Positions 8,862 to 16,534 of a stretch of 64,000 nt of DNA are shown here, one piece after another. Each line of letters opens with the position of its first letter. Position 1 is the stretch's first letter. The stretch is from Pseudoramibacter alactolyticus ATCC 23263. GTDB taxonomy: Bacteria; Bacillota; Clostridia; Eubacteriales; Eubacteriaceae. The stretch covers positions 1,591,971-1,655,970 of the forward strand of contig NZ_GL622359.1 of assembly GCF_000185505.1 (NCBI RefSeq), read 5' to 3'. The translations under genes were made by a program, and so were the position numbers. The notes beneath the pieces were generated by a model. That model did no database searches. It was given only the letters and a program-made list of their open reading frames with translations, and was not told where the DNA came from.

Positions 8862-9902
8862 ATGGCAACCATCACTTTTATCGGCGCCGGTCAAATGGCA
8901 TCTGCCCTCACGTTTCCCGCTTTCGAAAACGGCCATGAAGTCCGGCTTGTCGGCACGCCCCTCGACCGCGACATCATCGACGGCCTGCGGCGCGACAATT
9001 TCCACATCACCTTAAAGCGCACCCTGCACAACGGCATCCACTATTATCAGGTTGAAGAAATGCGCGACGCCATCGACGGCGCCGACGCGATTCTCGGCGG
9101 CGTCTCGAGCTTCGGCGTCGACTGGTTCGCCGAAGAAGTGCTCCCCAACATCCCGCAGAACGTGCCGCTGATCTCCGTGACCAAGGGCATGATCGACCAG
9201 GAAGACGGCTCCATGCAGACCTATCCCGAATTCTGGGAAAGCACCGAAGCCGGCAGCAAGCTGAACATCAACGCCATCGGCGGCCCCTGCACCAGCTACG
9301 AGCTGGCCGATAAGGACGACTCCGCCGTGACCTTCTGCGGCCGCGACATCGAAACCCTGCGCTACCTGAAAGGCCTGTTCACCACCGATTATTATCACGT
9401 CAGCCTCTCCACAGACGTCGTCGGCGTGGAGTGTGCCGTCGCTCTGAAAAACGCCTATGCGCTGGGCGTCTCCCTGGCTGTCGGCCTGGCCGAAAAACGC
9501 GAGGGCATCGGCGTTCTGCACTACAACTCCCAGGCGGCCCTCTTTGGCCAGGGCGTGCGCGAAATGCGCAAACTCCTGAACCTGGTCGGCGGCGGGGACG
9601 ACAATATCGTTTTGGGCGCCGGCGACCTTTACGTCACCGTCTTCGGCGGGCGCACCCGTAAAATCGGCACCCTGCTCGGCCAGGGCCTGAGCTTTGAAGA
9701 CGCCATGGCCGAACTGGCCGGAGTCACCCTCGAATCCATCGTCATCGCTACCCGCACGGCCCGTGCCGTGAAAAAGCTGGTGACCGCCGGCAAGGTGAAC
9801 GCGGCCGACTTCCCCCTGCTTCTCCACGTCGACGCCATCATCAACGGCGGCGAACCCGTCAACATCCCGTGGAAGGCCTTCGAAACGGAAACCGTGCTTT
9901 AA
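8862..9902 (+). CDS. Glycerol-3-phosphate dehydrogenase-like protein (GpsA paralogue)
   Basis: This is a 346-residue Rossmann-fold NAD(P)-dependent dehydrogenase of the GpsA superfamily. It starts MATITFIGAGQMASAL with the dinucleotide-binding GAGQMA motif. Family residues are retained: the lysine in SVTKGM and the catalytic-type lysine in VALKNAYALG, then GDLYVTVFGGRTRKIG at the C-terminal domain. Other segments differ from housekeeping GpsA: LGGVSSFGVDWF replaces the usual AVPS segment and GGPCTSYELADKDD replaces SGPSFAKE. The start was placed at the ATG at 8862 after AGGAGG (8849-8854). The gene stands alone between a consensus promoter and a terminator, in a cluster with araM-, araL- and araB-like genes. 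A specialised polyol-phosphate or glycerol-phosphate substrate is likely, but unproven. Confidence 0.8.
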   Translation: MATITFIGAGQMASALTFPAFENGHEVRLVGTPLDRDIIDGLRRDNFHITLKRTLHNGIHYYQVEEMRDAIDGADAILGGVSSFGVDWFAEEVLPNIPQNVPLISVTKGMIDQEDGSMQTYPEFWESTEAGSKLNINAIGGPCTSYELADKDDSAVTFCGRDIETLRYLKGLFTTDYYHVSLSTDVVGVECAVALKNAYALGVSLAVGLAEKREGIGVLHYNSQAALFGQGVREMRKLLNLVGGGDDNIVLGAGDLYVTVFGGRTRKIGTLLGQGLSFEDAMAELAGVTLESIVIATRTARAVKKLVTAGKVNAADFPLLLHVDAIINGGEPVNIPWKAFETETVL

Positions 9903-9924
9903 GCCTAAACCGCTTATAAAAAAA

Positions 9925-9948
9925 GCAGCTCGTGAGAGCTGCTTTTTT
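9925..9948 (+). terminator. Rho-independent terminator of the GpsA-like gene
   Basis: The stem GCAGCTC (9925-9931) pairs with GAGCTGC (9936-9942) around a GTGA loop and is followed by six T residues. Confidence 0.92.
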
Positions 9949-9963
9949 GCGCCCAATCGGCCA

Positions 9964-10986
9964 TCACGGACCGATGGTAAAGCTGTCCACCGTTTTCATA
10001 TCATAACCAAACCCCGAACCGACATCATCAACCGTCCCCTTCACAGTAATGGGCTTCCCGACCTGACTTTTCGCGATCGCGTCGCGGTCTTCCCGCTTGG
10101 TCAGCCAGCAGGTAATGTCCGCCCCGTATTGGAAATCACTGGCCGTCACCTTGAAATTGGACCCGTAGGGATCGATGGATTTGATCACCCCGGTAATCTC
10201 GAGGGGCTTGCCTTCGTATTGTTTTTCAGCAGCGGTCGCATCGTTCAGCCATTGTTTAAGCAAATCACCGGCCGTCACCTTGGTGTAGGTTGGTTCCGTT
10301 TGGGTGACTTTCTTTTTCTTGGGCGTCGCCGCTTTTTTCTGCCCCAGAACACCGTCGAGCAGACCGATCTGCCAGGCCGCAAACGCGGCGGCGGCGATCA
10401 CCACCAATACGATCAGCGGGTAGATCCAGTTATGAGAACGTTTGGGCTGATCGCCTGCACCCGACACCGGCTTTAGTTTTTCCGCCGTTACCCGGGCTTT
10501 ATCCTCCACCACCACTTCTTTGGGCGGGGCTGCCGGAACCACCAGCGCGTCGCCTCTCGGCTGAGCAGATCCATCTGATGCCGTTTCATCCCAAGCGAGC
10601 AGATCTGGCGGATCCGATTCCATCGACACGTCATTACCCGTATCCGCAGCAGTCGCCTGTGAATCGGAGTCTCCCTGTCCTTCAGCCATCACCTGATCCG
10701 GCTCCGAAAGGCCGGAAAACTGTTTCGTCACCGGCTGCCCGGCAAAAACCCGGGCCACCGCCTTTTTGTAAACAGCCATTCCCCGTTCGGAGCCCATCAT
10801 TAAAATTTCCGTTCGATCGCCTGCGGCTGCAATGTGCATCTCGATAGGTTCTCCTTCGGCGGCGGCTGTGATTACCCCCCGGCTGCGATCCGCCATGATC
10901 TCGTCAAAGCCCGCTGATTCCAGAGCAGCCAGACTATTGGTCATCCAGAGTTCTGCAGATCCTCTGGCCTTTAAACGTTTTTTCAT
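9964..10986 (-). CDS. Membrane-anchored protein with a C-terminal OB-fold (tRNA_anti-like) domain
   Basis: This 340-residue protein is not known by name. Three parts can be seen: an N-terminal cytoplasmic region of about 85 residues that resembles a small globular domain; an acidic, low-complexity linker (about 95-200); one transmembrane helix at about 216-238 (WIYPLIVLVVIAAAAFAAW); a lysine-rich stop after it; and a C-terminal domain of about 80 residues containing YEGKPLEITGVIKSI and VGKPITVKGTVDD. That last pattern fits the tRNA_anti-like family, an OB fold often found in exported or surface-anchored proteins. The start was taken at the ATG at 10986, which has GAGGGGAACC before it, not the longer frame. 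A strong terminator and two further hairpins lie in the leader, suggesting attenuation or a separate small RNA. Confidence 0.65.
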   Translation of the reverse strand: MKKRLKARGSAELWMTNSLAALESAGFDEIMADRSRGVITAAAEGEPIEMHIAAAGDRTEILMMGSERGMAVYKKAVARVFAGQPVTKQFSGLSEPDQVMAEGQGDSDSQATAADTGNDVSMESDPPDLLAWDETASDGSAQPRGDALVVPAAPPKEVVVEDKARVTAEKLKPVSGAGDQPKRSHNWIYPLIVLVVIAAAAFAAWQIGLLDGVLGQKKAATPKKKKVTQTEPTYTKVTAGDLLKQWLNDATAAEKQYEGKPLEITGVIKSIDPYGSNFKVTASDFQYGADITCWLTKREDRDAIAKSQVGKPITVKGTVDDVGSGFGYDMKTVDSFTIGP

Positions 10987-11087
10987 GCGGTTCCCCTCTA
11001 TTAATTTTATCTTTTTAATCATATCATCGATAATGTTTTCAAACAATAGTTTTAGCAACTTTTCTTATCTTCGGCTCCTTTTTTAAC

Positions 11088-11180
11088 CAAAAAACGCAAA
11101 AGGTGCCGGCAGGTGAACCCCGGCATCTTTTGCGCTTATTAGGATCCCGATCGCTCGGGATGGATCGTGTGCTTCAGCAC
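11088..11180 (-). ncRNA. Candidate small structured RNA or attenuator leader
   Basis: A transcript begun at the promoter at 11187-11215 would run leftward through three successive hairpins: TGTGC/GCACA (11168-11181, four-base loop), ATCCCGA/TCGGGAT (11144-11161, perfect seven-base stem) and a 15-base near-perfect stem (11095-11134) followed by six U residues. The last is a textbook terminator. About 93 nucleotides are thus enclosed by a consensus promoter and a terminator, with no open reading frame of note. Either this is a free small RNA, or it is a regulated leader for the OB-fold gene whose start lies about 100 bases further on. I do not recognise a known riboswitch class. Confidence 0.55.
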
Positions 11181-11186
11181 ATTACC

Positions 11187-11215
11187 ATTATACCTATAGG
11201 GGTATTGGATGTCAA
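11187..11215 (-). promoter_or_regulatory. Consensus sigma-A promoter with an internal inverted repeat
   Basis: On the minus strand TTGACA (11215-11210), a 17-base spacer and TATAAT (11192-11187) match the consensus fully. Inside the spacer and running into the -10 box is the inverted repeat ATACC (11190-11194) / GGTAT (11201-11205) with a six-base spacer. Its C/G-tract character recalls CsoR- or RcnR-type metal operators, but that likeness is weak. It would drive the small RNA or leader to its left. Confidence 0.75.
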
Positions 11216-11371
11216 TAAAATCTGTATTCTTTCTCTGATAAACAGATGTAATTTTTGCATTCCAAATTCATCTTTATTTTTACAAAAATAAACATATTTA
11301 TTATTTATCGAGATATTTTATCTTTATTTCGATTATTTCTATTAGGTTTAAGAATATTTGTAAAAATCAGC

Positions 11372-11400
11372 TTGACATCCACTTGCAATCCTCCTATAAT
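11372..11400 (+). promoter_or_regulatory. Consensus sigma-A promoter of the second SorC gene
   Basis: TTGACA (11372-11377), a 17-base spacer and TATAAT (11395-11400). The spacer ends CCTCC just before the -10 box, as in the promoter at 8757. The A/T-rich stretch 11216-11371 between the two divergent promoters holds no gene that I can support. Confidence 0.85.
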
Positions 11401-11471
11401 GAAATTGTCTTAAAATGTTTTCATCTATTATCTTTCCAAGCAAACAACGATTTTCAGATACGGAGAAATTC

Positions 11472-12422
11472 ATGAAAAAAATAGTCGATGACGAACGTCT
11501 CATGATTAAAATCTGTGACATGTACTACAATCAGGATATGAATCAAAAGACCATTTCGTCCAAATTGGGCCTATCCCGCCCGACCATTTCCCGTATCATT
11601 AGCAATGCCAAGGACAGCGGCATTGTGACCATTTCCATTAAAAATCTCGAATCGACCAATTATGTCGAACTTGAACACGCCATCGAAACCATCTACAACC
11701 TCAAAGAAGTGATCGTCGTCGATCACAAAAGCAATCCCGAGACCCAAAAGAAAGAGCTGGGCCGCGTGGCCGCCGATTATCTCACCCGCATCATCAAAGA
11801 CCACAACGTCGTCGGCGTTTCGATGGGCTCTACCCTTTTTGAAGTCGCCGAACATATTCACGATGCCACAGCCAAAAACGTTTTTTTCGTGCCGCTGATC
11901 GGCGGCATGGGACATCTGCGCAGCGAACTCCACTCCAACTCCCTGGTCGAGGCGCTGGCCCGCAAGTTCGACGGCAAATTCATTCCCATGCACGCGCCGG
12001 CGCGCGTTGCCAACCGCACCATCCGCAGTGAATTCCAAAATGAAGCCAGCATTTCCCGGGTCATTCGGGAGTGCGACGATCTGGACGTGGCCATCGTCGG
12101 CATCGGCACCCCCAATAAAAGCTCCGCCATCATGGCGACGGGCTATTACACCGACGCCGAGATGAAACACATGCAGTCTGTCGGCGTCATCGGCGACATC
12201 TGTATGCAGTTTTACGACGCGGGCGGCAGCACGACCCCTTTCAAAAAGCAGAACACCGTCATCGGCATCGAAATCAAGAAACTGCGCAAAGTGCCCCACG
12301 CCATCGGCATCGCCACCGGCCTCGAAAAAGTCCCTGCCATCAAGGGAGCCATCAACGGGCGTTACATCAACACCCTCATCACCGATATTGACTGCGCCAA
12401 AGAGCTGGCGCAGAACAATTAA
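11472..12422 (+). CDS. SorC/DeoR-type sugar-binding transcriptional regulator
   Basis: This 316-residue protein has an N-terminal helix-turn-helix (about 12-50, MNQKTISSKLGLSRPTISRI) and a C-terminal effector-binding domain with VVGVSMGSTLFEVAE, FVPLIGGMGHLRSE, DVAIVGIGTPN and VPHAIGIATGLEKVPAI, the usual SorC landmarks. It is about 30 percent shorter on the DNA-binding side than some family members but complete. The start is the ATG at 11472 after CGGAGAAATT; an upstream in-frame ATG at 11415 would sit almost on the promoter. It is the first gene of a co-directional run with the araM-, araL- and araB-like genes, and so probably controls them in response to a phosphorylated intermediate. Confidence 0.9.
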   Translation: MKKIVDDERLMIKICDMYYNQDMNQKTISSKLGLSRPTISRIISNAKDSGIVTISIKNLESTNYVELEHAIETIYNLKEVIVVDHKSNPETQKKELGRVAADYLTRIIKDHNVVGVSMGSTLFEVAEHIHDATAKNVFFVPLIGGMGHLRSELHSNSLVEALARKFDGKFIPMHAPARVANRTIRSEFQNEASISRVIRECDDLDVAIVGIGTPNKSSAIMATGYYTDAEMKHMQSVGVIGDICMQFYDAGGSTTPFKKQNTVIGIEIKKLRKVPHAIGIATGLEKVPAIKGAINGRYINTLITDIDCAKELAQNN

Positions 12423-12480
12423 TATATTTTTTCCATTCGTCTTTTCAATTTTTAGTATTTTTAGCTCAAAGGAGAAACCC

Positions 12481-13671
12481 ATGAACGAAATCCTGAATCT
12501 GCCCATTAACGACATGGCGCGCACGGAATTTGACTGCTCGTGCGGCAAGCACCACAATTTTTCCATCCACGACGTGGCCATCGGCAGCAGCGCCATCGAA
12601 AAATTGCCGGAAATCGCGGCACCCTTCAAGGAAGGACAAATCCTGATGGTGTATGACAATAACACCTACGCAGCCGCCGGTAAAAAGGCTCATCAACTGA
12701 TGGCCGATGCGGGATTTAACGTCAAGGAGCTCCTCTTTGACCGCGGCGACGACGTGCTCGTTCCGGATGAATCTGTCGTCGGGCGCATCCTGCAGGAGCT
12801 CTCCGGCCCCACCCCGGAAGACACCAGACTGATTGTCGGCGTCGGCTCTGGCTCGATCAACGACTCCTGCAAATACGTTTCTTTCCACTGCCACCTGCCC
12901 TACATCATCGTCGGCACCGCGCCCTCAATGGACGGCTATGTGTCTGACGGCGCGCCGCTGATGGCCGCCGGCCGCAAAATTTCCTATCCGGCCCATCTGG
13001 CCTACGGCGTCATCGGCGACACCGATATCATGAAGGATGCCCCCCAGGAACTGATCGCCGCCGGCTTCGGTGACGTGGTGGGCAAGATCACCGCCATCGC
13101 CGACTGGGATCTGGCCGTGAAGGTCAAAGGGGATTACCGCTGCGACACCTGTGTCGAGCTGGTGAACCGCGCGCTGGAAAAATGCTTCGCCAAAGCGGAT
13201 CTGCTGCCCAAGCGCGATGAAGAGGCCATCAAATATCTGATTGAAGCGCTGACCTTAACCGGGGTGGCCATGGCGCTCATTAAAATCTCCCGCCCGGCCT
13301 CCGGCGCCGAACACATGCTCTCCCATTTCTGGGAAATGGACTACATCGCCCGCGGTCTCAACCCGATCCACCACGGCCTGCAAGTCGGCGTCGCCACACC
13401 GGTCATCGCCCGCTTCTTTGAAGAACTCGCGGATATCCTGCCGGAAGGCACCGGCGCCCTCTGCCCATCCCACGAAGAAATTGAAAAGCTGCTGGCCAGC
13501 GGCGGCGCGCCGGTCACCCCGAAAGACATCGGCCTGTCCCGGGAACTCTTCCGCGCCAGCCTCATCGGCGGCTACAAGGTGCGCCCGCGCTATTCCGTGA
13601 TGGAATTCGCCGCAGAGCACGGCCGCCTCGAAACCATCGCCGACAAAATCACCGCCGAATACTACGACTAA
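12481..13671 (+). CDS. araM: sn-Glycerol-1-phosphate dehydrogenase family protein
   Basis: This 396-residue protein belongs to the iron-dependent-alcohol-dehydrogenase-like superfamily, in the EgsA/AraM branch that reduces dihydroxyacetone phosphate to glycerol-1-phosphate. The NAD site is seen in GVGSGSINDSCKYVS, followed by the family segment GTAPSMDGYVSDGAPL. Metal ligands are expected in the histidines of AEHMLSHFWEMD and NPIHHGLQVGVAT. The N-terminus carries a cysteine-containing CSCGKHH stretch typical of AraM. The ATG at 12481 follows AAAGGAGAAACCC. In Bacillus subtilis araM lies in the arabinose operon beside araL; the same neighbours occur here, without araA and araD. Whether the substrate is dihydroxyacetone phosphate or another polyol phosphate is open. 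Confidence 0.88.
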   Translation: MNEILNLPINDMARTEFDCSCGKHHNFSIHDVAIGSSAIEKLPEIAAPFKEGQILMVYDNNTYAAAGKKAHQLMADAGFNVKELLFDRGDDVLVPDESVVGRILQELSGPTPEDTRLIVGVGSGSINDSCKYVSFHCHLPYIIVGTAPSMDGYVSDGAPLMAAGRKISYPAHLAYGVIGDTDIMKDAPQELIAAGFGDVVGKITAIADWDLAVKVKGDYRCDTCVELVNRALEKCFAKADLLPKRDEEAIKYLIEALTLTGVAMALIKISRPASGAEHMLSHFWEMDYIARGLNPIHHGLQVGVATPVIARFFEELADILPEGTGALCPSHEEIEKLLASGGAPVTPKDIGLSRELFRASLIGGYKVRPRYSVMEFAAEHGRLETIADKITAEYYD

Positions 13672-13788
13672 GACTAAAATTCACGATCCAATCGCCTAAA
13701 TTTTCTGCCCGCTGTGGCCAATCCGCCGCAGTGGGTGTACGATTACATTGAGCTGTAAACGTCATTCTTAATAACCAAAGGAGAAACC

Positions 13789-14583
13789 ATGCTACCCAAG
13801 AATCAGGCCCTTGACGGCGTCAAATTGTTCGTTTTGGATATGGACGGCACCGTTTATCTCGGCAACAATCTCATCGACGGCTCTCTGGACTTTATCCGCC
13901 AGGTCGATGCCGATCCGGACCGCGATTTTATCTTCTTCACCAACAATGCTTCCCGGGTTCCGGAGGTCTATGTGGACAAGCTGGCCAAAATGGGCCTGAC
14001 GGTCACCAAAGATAAAATCGTCACCGCCGGGGATGTCTGCGCCGAATTCCTTGAGGAAAACTATCCCGGCGCGAAGATTTACCTCAACGGAACGCCGCTG
14101 CTCGAAAACAACTGGCGCGAGCGCGGTCTCAACCTCGTCGACGACGATCCGGACGTAGCCGTGCAAAGCTTCGACACGACCCTGACCTACGACAAGCTGG
14201 ACAAGATCTGCCGTTATGTGCGAAACGGGGTGCCCTTTATCGCCACCCACATGGACACCAACTGTCCGACGGAAGACGGTTATATGCCCGACTGCGGCGC
14301 CATGTGCACCCTGATCACCGATTCCACCGGCGTACGTCCCCGTTTCCTCGGCAAACCGTGGAAGGAAACCGTCGACATGATCACCGCCATTACCGGCTAC
14401 CCGAAGGAAACCATCGCCTTCGTGGGCGACCGGCTTTATACCGATGTGGCCACCGGCGTGAACAACGGCGCCCGGGGCTTCCTCGTGCTCACCGGTGAAG
14501 CCGACATGCAAACCGTCGCCGAATCCGACGTCGAGCCCACCTGCATTTACAATTCCCTGAAGGAAATGCGCGAATATCTTTAG
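13789..14583 (+). CDS. HAD-IIA family sugar-phosphate phosphatase (AraL/NagD-like)
   Basis: This 264-residue protein belongs to the haloacid dehalogenase superfamily, subfamily IIA. Motif I is LFVLDMDGTVYLG with the nucleophilic aspartate and acid-base aspartate, motif II is FFTNNAS, and motif III with the magnesium-binding aspartate is AFVGDRLYTDVATGVNNGA. The cap domain lies between motifs II and III. NagD, AraL and p-nitrophenyl phosphatases share this layout. Its place between araM and araB matches AraL of Bacillus, thought to remove toxic sugar phosphates. It is preceded by AAAGGAGAAACC and by a 117-base gap that shows no separate promoter. Confidence 0.88.
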   Translation: MLPKNQALDGVKLFVLDMDGTVYLGNNLIDGSLDFIRQVDADPDRDFIFFTNNASRVPEVYVDKLAKMGLTVTKDKIVTAGDVCAEFLEENYPGAKIYLNGTPLLENNWRERGLNLVDDDPDVAVQSFDTTLTYDKLDKICRYVRNGVPFIATHMDTNCPTEDGYMPDCGAMCTLITDSTGVRPRFLGKPWKETVDMITAITGYPKETIAFVGDRLYTDVATGVNNGARGFLVLTGEADMQTVAESDVEPTCIYNSLKEMREYL

Positions 14584-14624
14584 GCCCGCGCCCCTTCCAA
14601 ATTTTAGTATTCAAGGAGAGAGTT

Positions 14625-16304
14625 ATGGCAAAATACATTATTGGTGTCGACTTTGGCACCCTGTCCGCCCGGGCGATTCTGGTCGATGTGGCCACCGGCG
14701 AAGAGTGCAAAAACAGCGCGGTGCACGAATACCGCCACGCCGTCATGGAAACGACCCTACCCGACGGCACCCCCCTGCCCGTGGACTATGCCCTGCAGGA
14801 TCCCCGGGACTACCGCGAATCCCTGGGCGCCGTCACCCGGGATGTCATGGTGCGCAACAACGTCCGGCCGGCGGACGTCATCGGCCTGGGCATCGACTTC
14901 ACCGCCTGCACCGTGCTGCCCATCGACGCCGAAGGCGAACCCCTGTGCTACCGGGACAGATACAAAAGCGATCCCATGGCCTATGTGCAGCTGTGGAAGC
15001 ACCACGGCGCCCAGGAATATGCCAACCGCCTGACGGAAGTGGCCGCCATCCGCGGCGAAACCTTCCTCGCGCGCTACGGCGGCAAGGCCTCCTCGGAAAC
15101 CCTCTTTCCCCGGCTGTGGAAAATTTGCATGGAAGATCCCGAGCTTTATGCCGATATGGACGAATACGTCGAAGCCGGCGACTGGATCGTCGGCCAGATC
15201 ACCGGGCGCTATCTGCGCAACTCCTGCGCGGCGGGCTACAAGGCGCTTTACAGCGCCAGCGAAGGTTATCCAAGCAAGGAATTCTTCGCCGCCCTCGACC
15301 CGGAATTTGAAAATGTGGTCGCCGAAAAGCTCAAAACGCCCGTGGCACCCATCGGCAGCAAGGCCGGCGAAATCAACGCAGCCGGCGCCAAGCTCACCGG
15401 GCTGAATGTCGGCACGGCTGTGGCCGTTCCCATCATCGACGCTCACTCCGGCGTGCCCGGCACCCTGAAAGAAGCCGCCGAAAATCAAATGGTGATGATC
15501 ATGGGAACATCGGGCTGCCACATGCTGATCAGCAAGGAGGAACACGTGGTGCCCGGCTGCTTCGGCGTGGTGAAAGACGGGATGCTCCCCGGCTTTTACG
15601 GCTACGAATGCGGCCAAAGCGGCTTCGGCGATCACATGGATTGGTTCGTGAAAAACGGCGTGCCCGAGGCCTACGCCCAGGCGGCCCGCGATGCCGGCAT
15701 GGACATTCAACAATACCTGACCGCCAAAGCTGAAAAGCTGACTCCCGGGGAAAGCGGCCTGCTCGCCCTCGACTGGTGGAACGGCAACCGATCGATCCTC
15801 GTGGACAACGACCTCACCGGCCTGATGCTCGGCCTGCGGCTGACCACCAAACCGGAAGAAATTTACCGCGCGCTGATCGAAGCCATCGCCTTTGGCTCCC
15901 GGGTCATTATCGATAACTTTGAAAAATCCGGCGTCGCCGTCGAAAAAGTCTTTGCCACCGGCGGCATCAGCCAGAAAAACCCGATGCTCATGCAGATTTT
16001 TGCCGACATCACAGACCGGCCCTACCGCATCGCCGGCAGCGAGTACGGCGGGGCTTTGGGCGCGGCGGTGCTCGGCTCCCTGGCGGCCGGCTCCGAACGC
16101 GGCGGCTACGACAATATTTTTGACGCCACCCGGGTCATGGCCAACCTCGCCGATGTGGAATACACGCCGATTCCGGAAAATGTCGCGGTCTACGACAAGC
16201 TCTACCGGGAATTCATCCGGCTCCACGACACCTTTGGCCGGGGCGACAACGACGTGATGAAACGCCTGAAAAAAATCCAGCTCGACGCAATCGCCGGGAA
16301 ATAA
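14625..16304 (+). CDS. araB: Ribulokinase (FGGY family)
   Basis: This 559-residue carbohydrate kinase is close to the usual AraB length (about 560). The N-terminal half starts IIGVDFGTLSARAILVDV, the first phosphate-binding loop of FGGY kinases, followed by GLGIDFTACTVLPID. The second domain has IMGTSGCHMLIS, GYECGQSGFGDHMDWF and the signature FATGGISQKNPMLMQIFADI. AraB phosphorylates L- or D-ribulose and some other keto-pentoses or pentitols. No arabinose isomerase or ribulose-phosphate epimerase lies nearby, so the natural substrate may be a different ketose or polyol. It follows the HAD gene by 41 bases with AAGGAGAGAG before the ATG, and ends before a strong terminator. Confidence 0.9.
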   Translation: MAKYIIGVDFGTLSARAILVDVATGEECKNSAVHEYRHAVMETTLPDGTPLPVDYALQDPRDYRESLGAVTRDVMVRNNVRPADVIGLGIDFTACTVLPIDAEGEPLCYRDRYKSDPMAYVQLWKHHGAQEYANRLTEVAAIRGETFLARYGGKASSETLFPRLWKICMEDPELYADMDEYVEAGDWIVGQITGRYLRNSCAAGYKALYSASEGYPSKEFFAALDPEFENVVAEKLKTPVAPIGSKAGEINAAGAKLTGLNVGTAVAVPIIDAHSGVPGTLKEAAENQMVMIMGTSGCHMLISKEEHVVPGCFGVVKDGMLPGFYGYECGQSGFGDHMDWFVKNGVPEAYAQAARDAGMDIQQYLTAKAEKLTPGESGLLALDWWNGNRSILVDNDLTGLMLGLRLTTKPEEIYRALIEAIAFGSRVIIDNFEKSGVAVEKVFATGGISQKNPMLMQIFADITDRPYRIAGSEYGGALGAAVLGSLAAGSERGGYDNIFDATRVMANLADVEYTPIPENVAVYDKLYREFIRLHDTFGRGDNDVMKRLKKIQLDAIAGK

Positions 16305-16363
16305 CGTCTTAAAAAATAAAAACCCAGTCCTTTAAATGACGCTGGGCTTTCCATTAATCTTTC

Positions 16364-16392
16364 AACTCTCCTCCTGCAGGAGAGTTTTTTTT
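16364..16392 (+). terminator. Rho-independent terminator after araB
   Basis: AACTCTCCT (16364-16372) pairs with AGGAGAGTT (16378-16386) around CCTGC, followed by a run of T residues to 16392. A weaker hairpin (CCCAG/CTGGG, 16323-16345) precedes it. Confidence 0.9.
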
Positions 16393-16534
16393 ATTTCCTC
16401 AAACCATCCCCAAAAAACTTTTTAAACCATTTGACTCTCCGGCCGCTGGAGCCGTTACTTTAAATTTAACGGACTGAAAAGCACGCGCATCCGCCGTTGC
16501 GGGCATCAGCAAAACCAAAGGAGAGTGGAAAACA

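Noticed and set aside
11187..11205. CsoR-type copper operator in the promoter at 11187-11215
   Set aside because: The symmetry is only ATACC-N6-GGTAT with a partial C/G tract, and no metal efflux or csoR gene is near. It is reported as a plain inverted repeat.
11088..11215. Assignment of the hairpin cluster to a named riboswitch class (T-box, SAM, FMN, TPP, GEMM, ykkC)
   Set aside because: None of the conserved core sequences of these classes, as far as I can recall them, was found on either strand.
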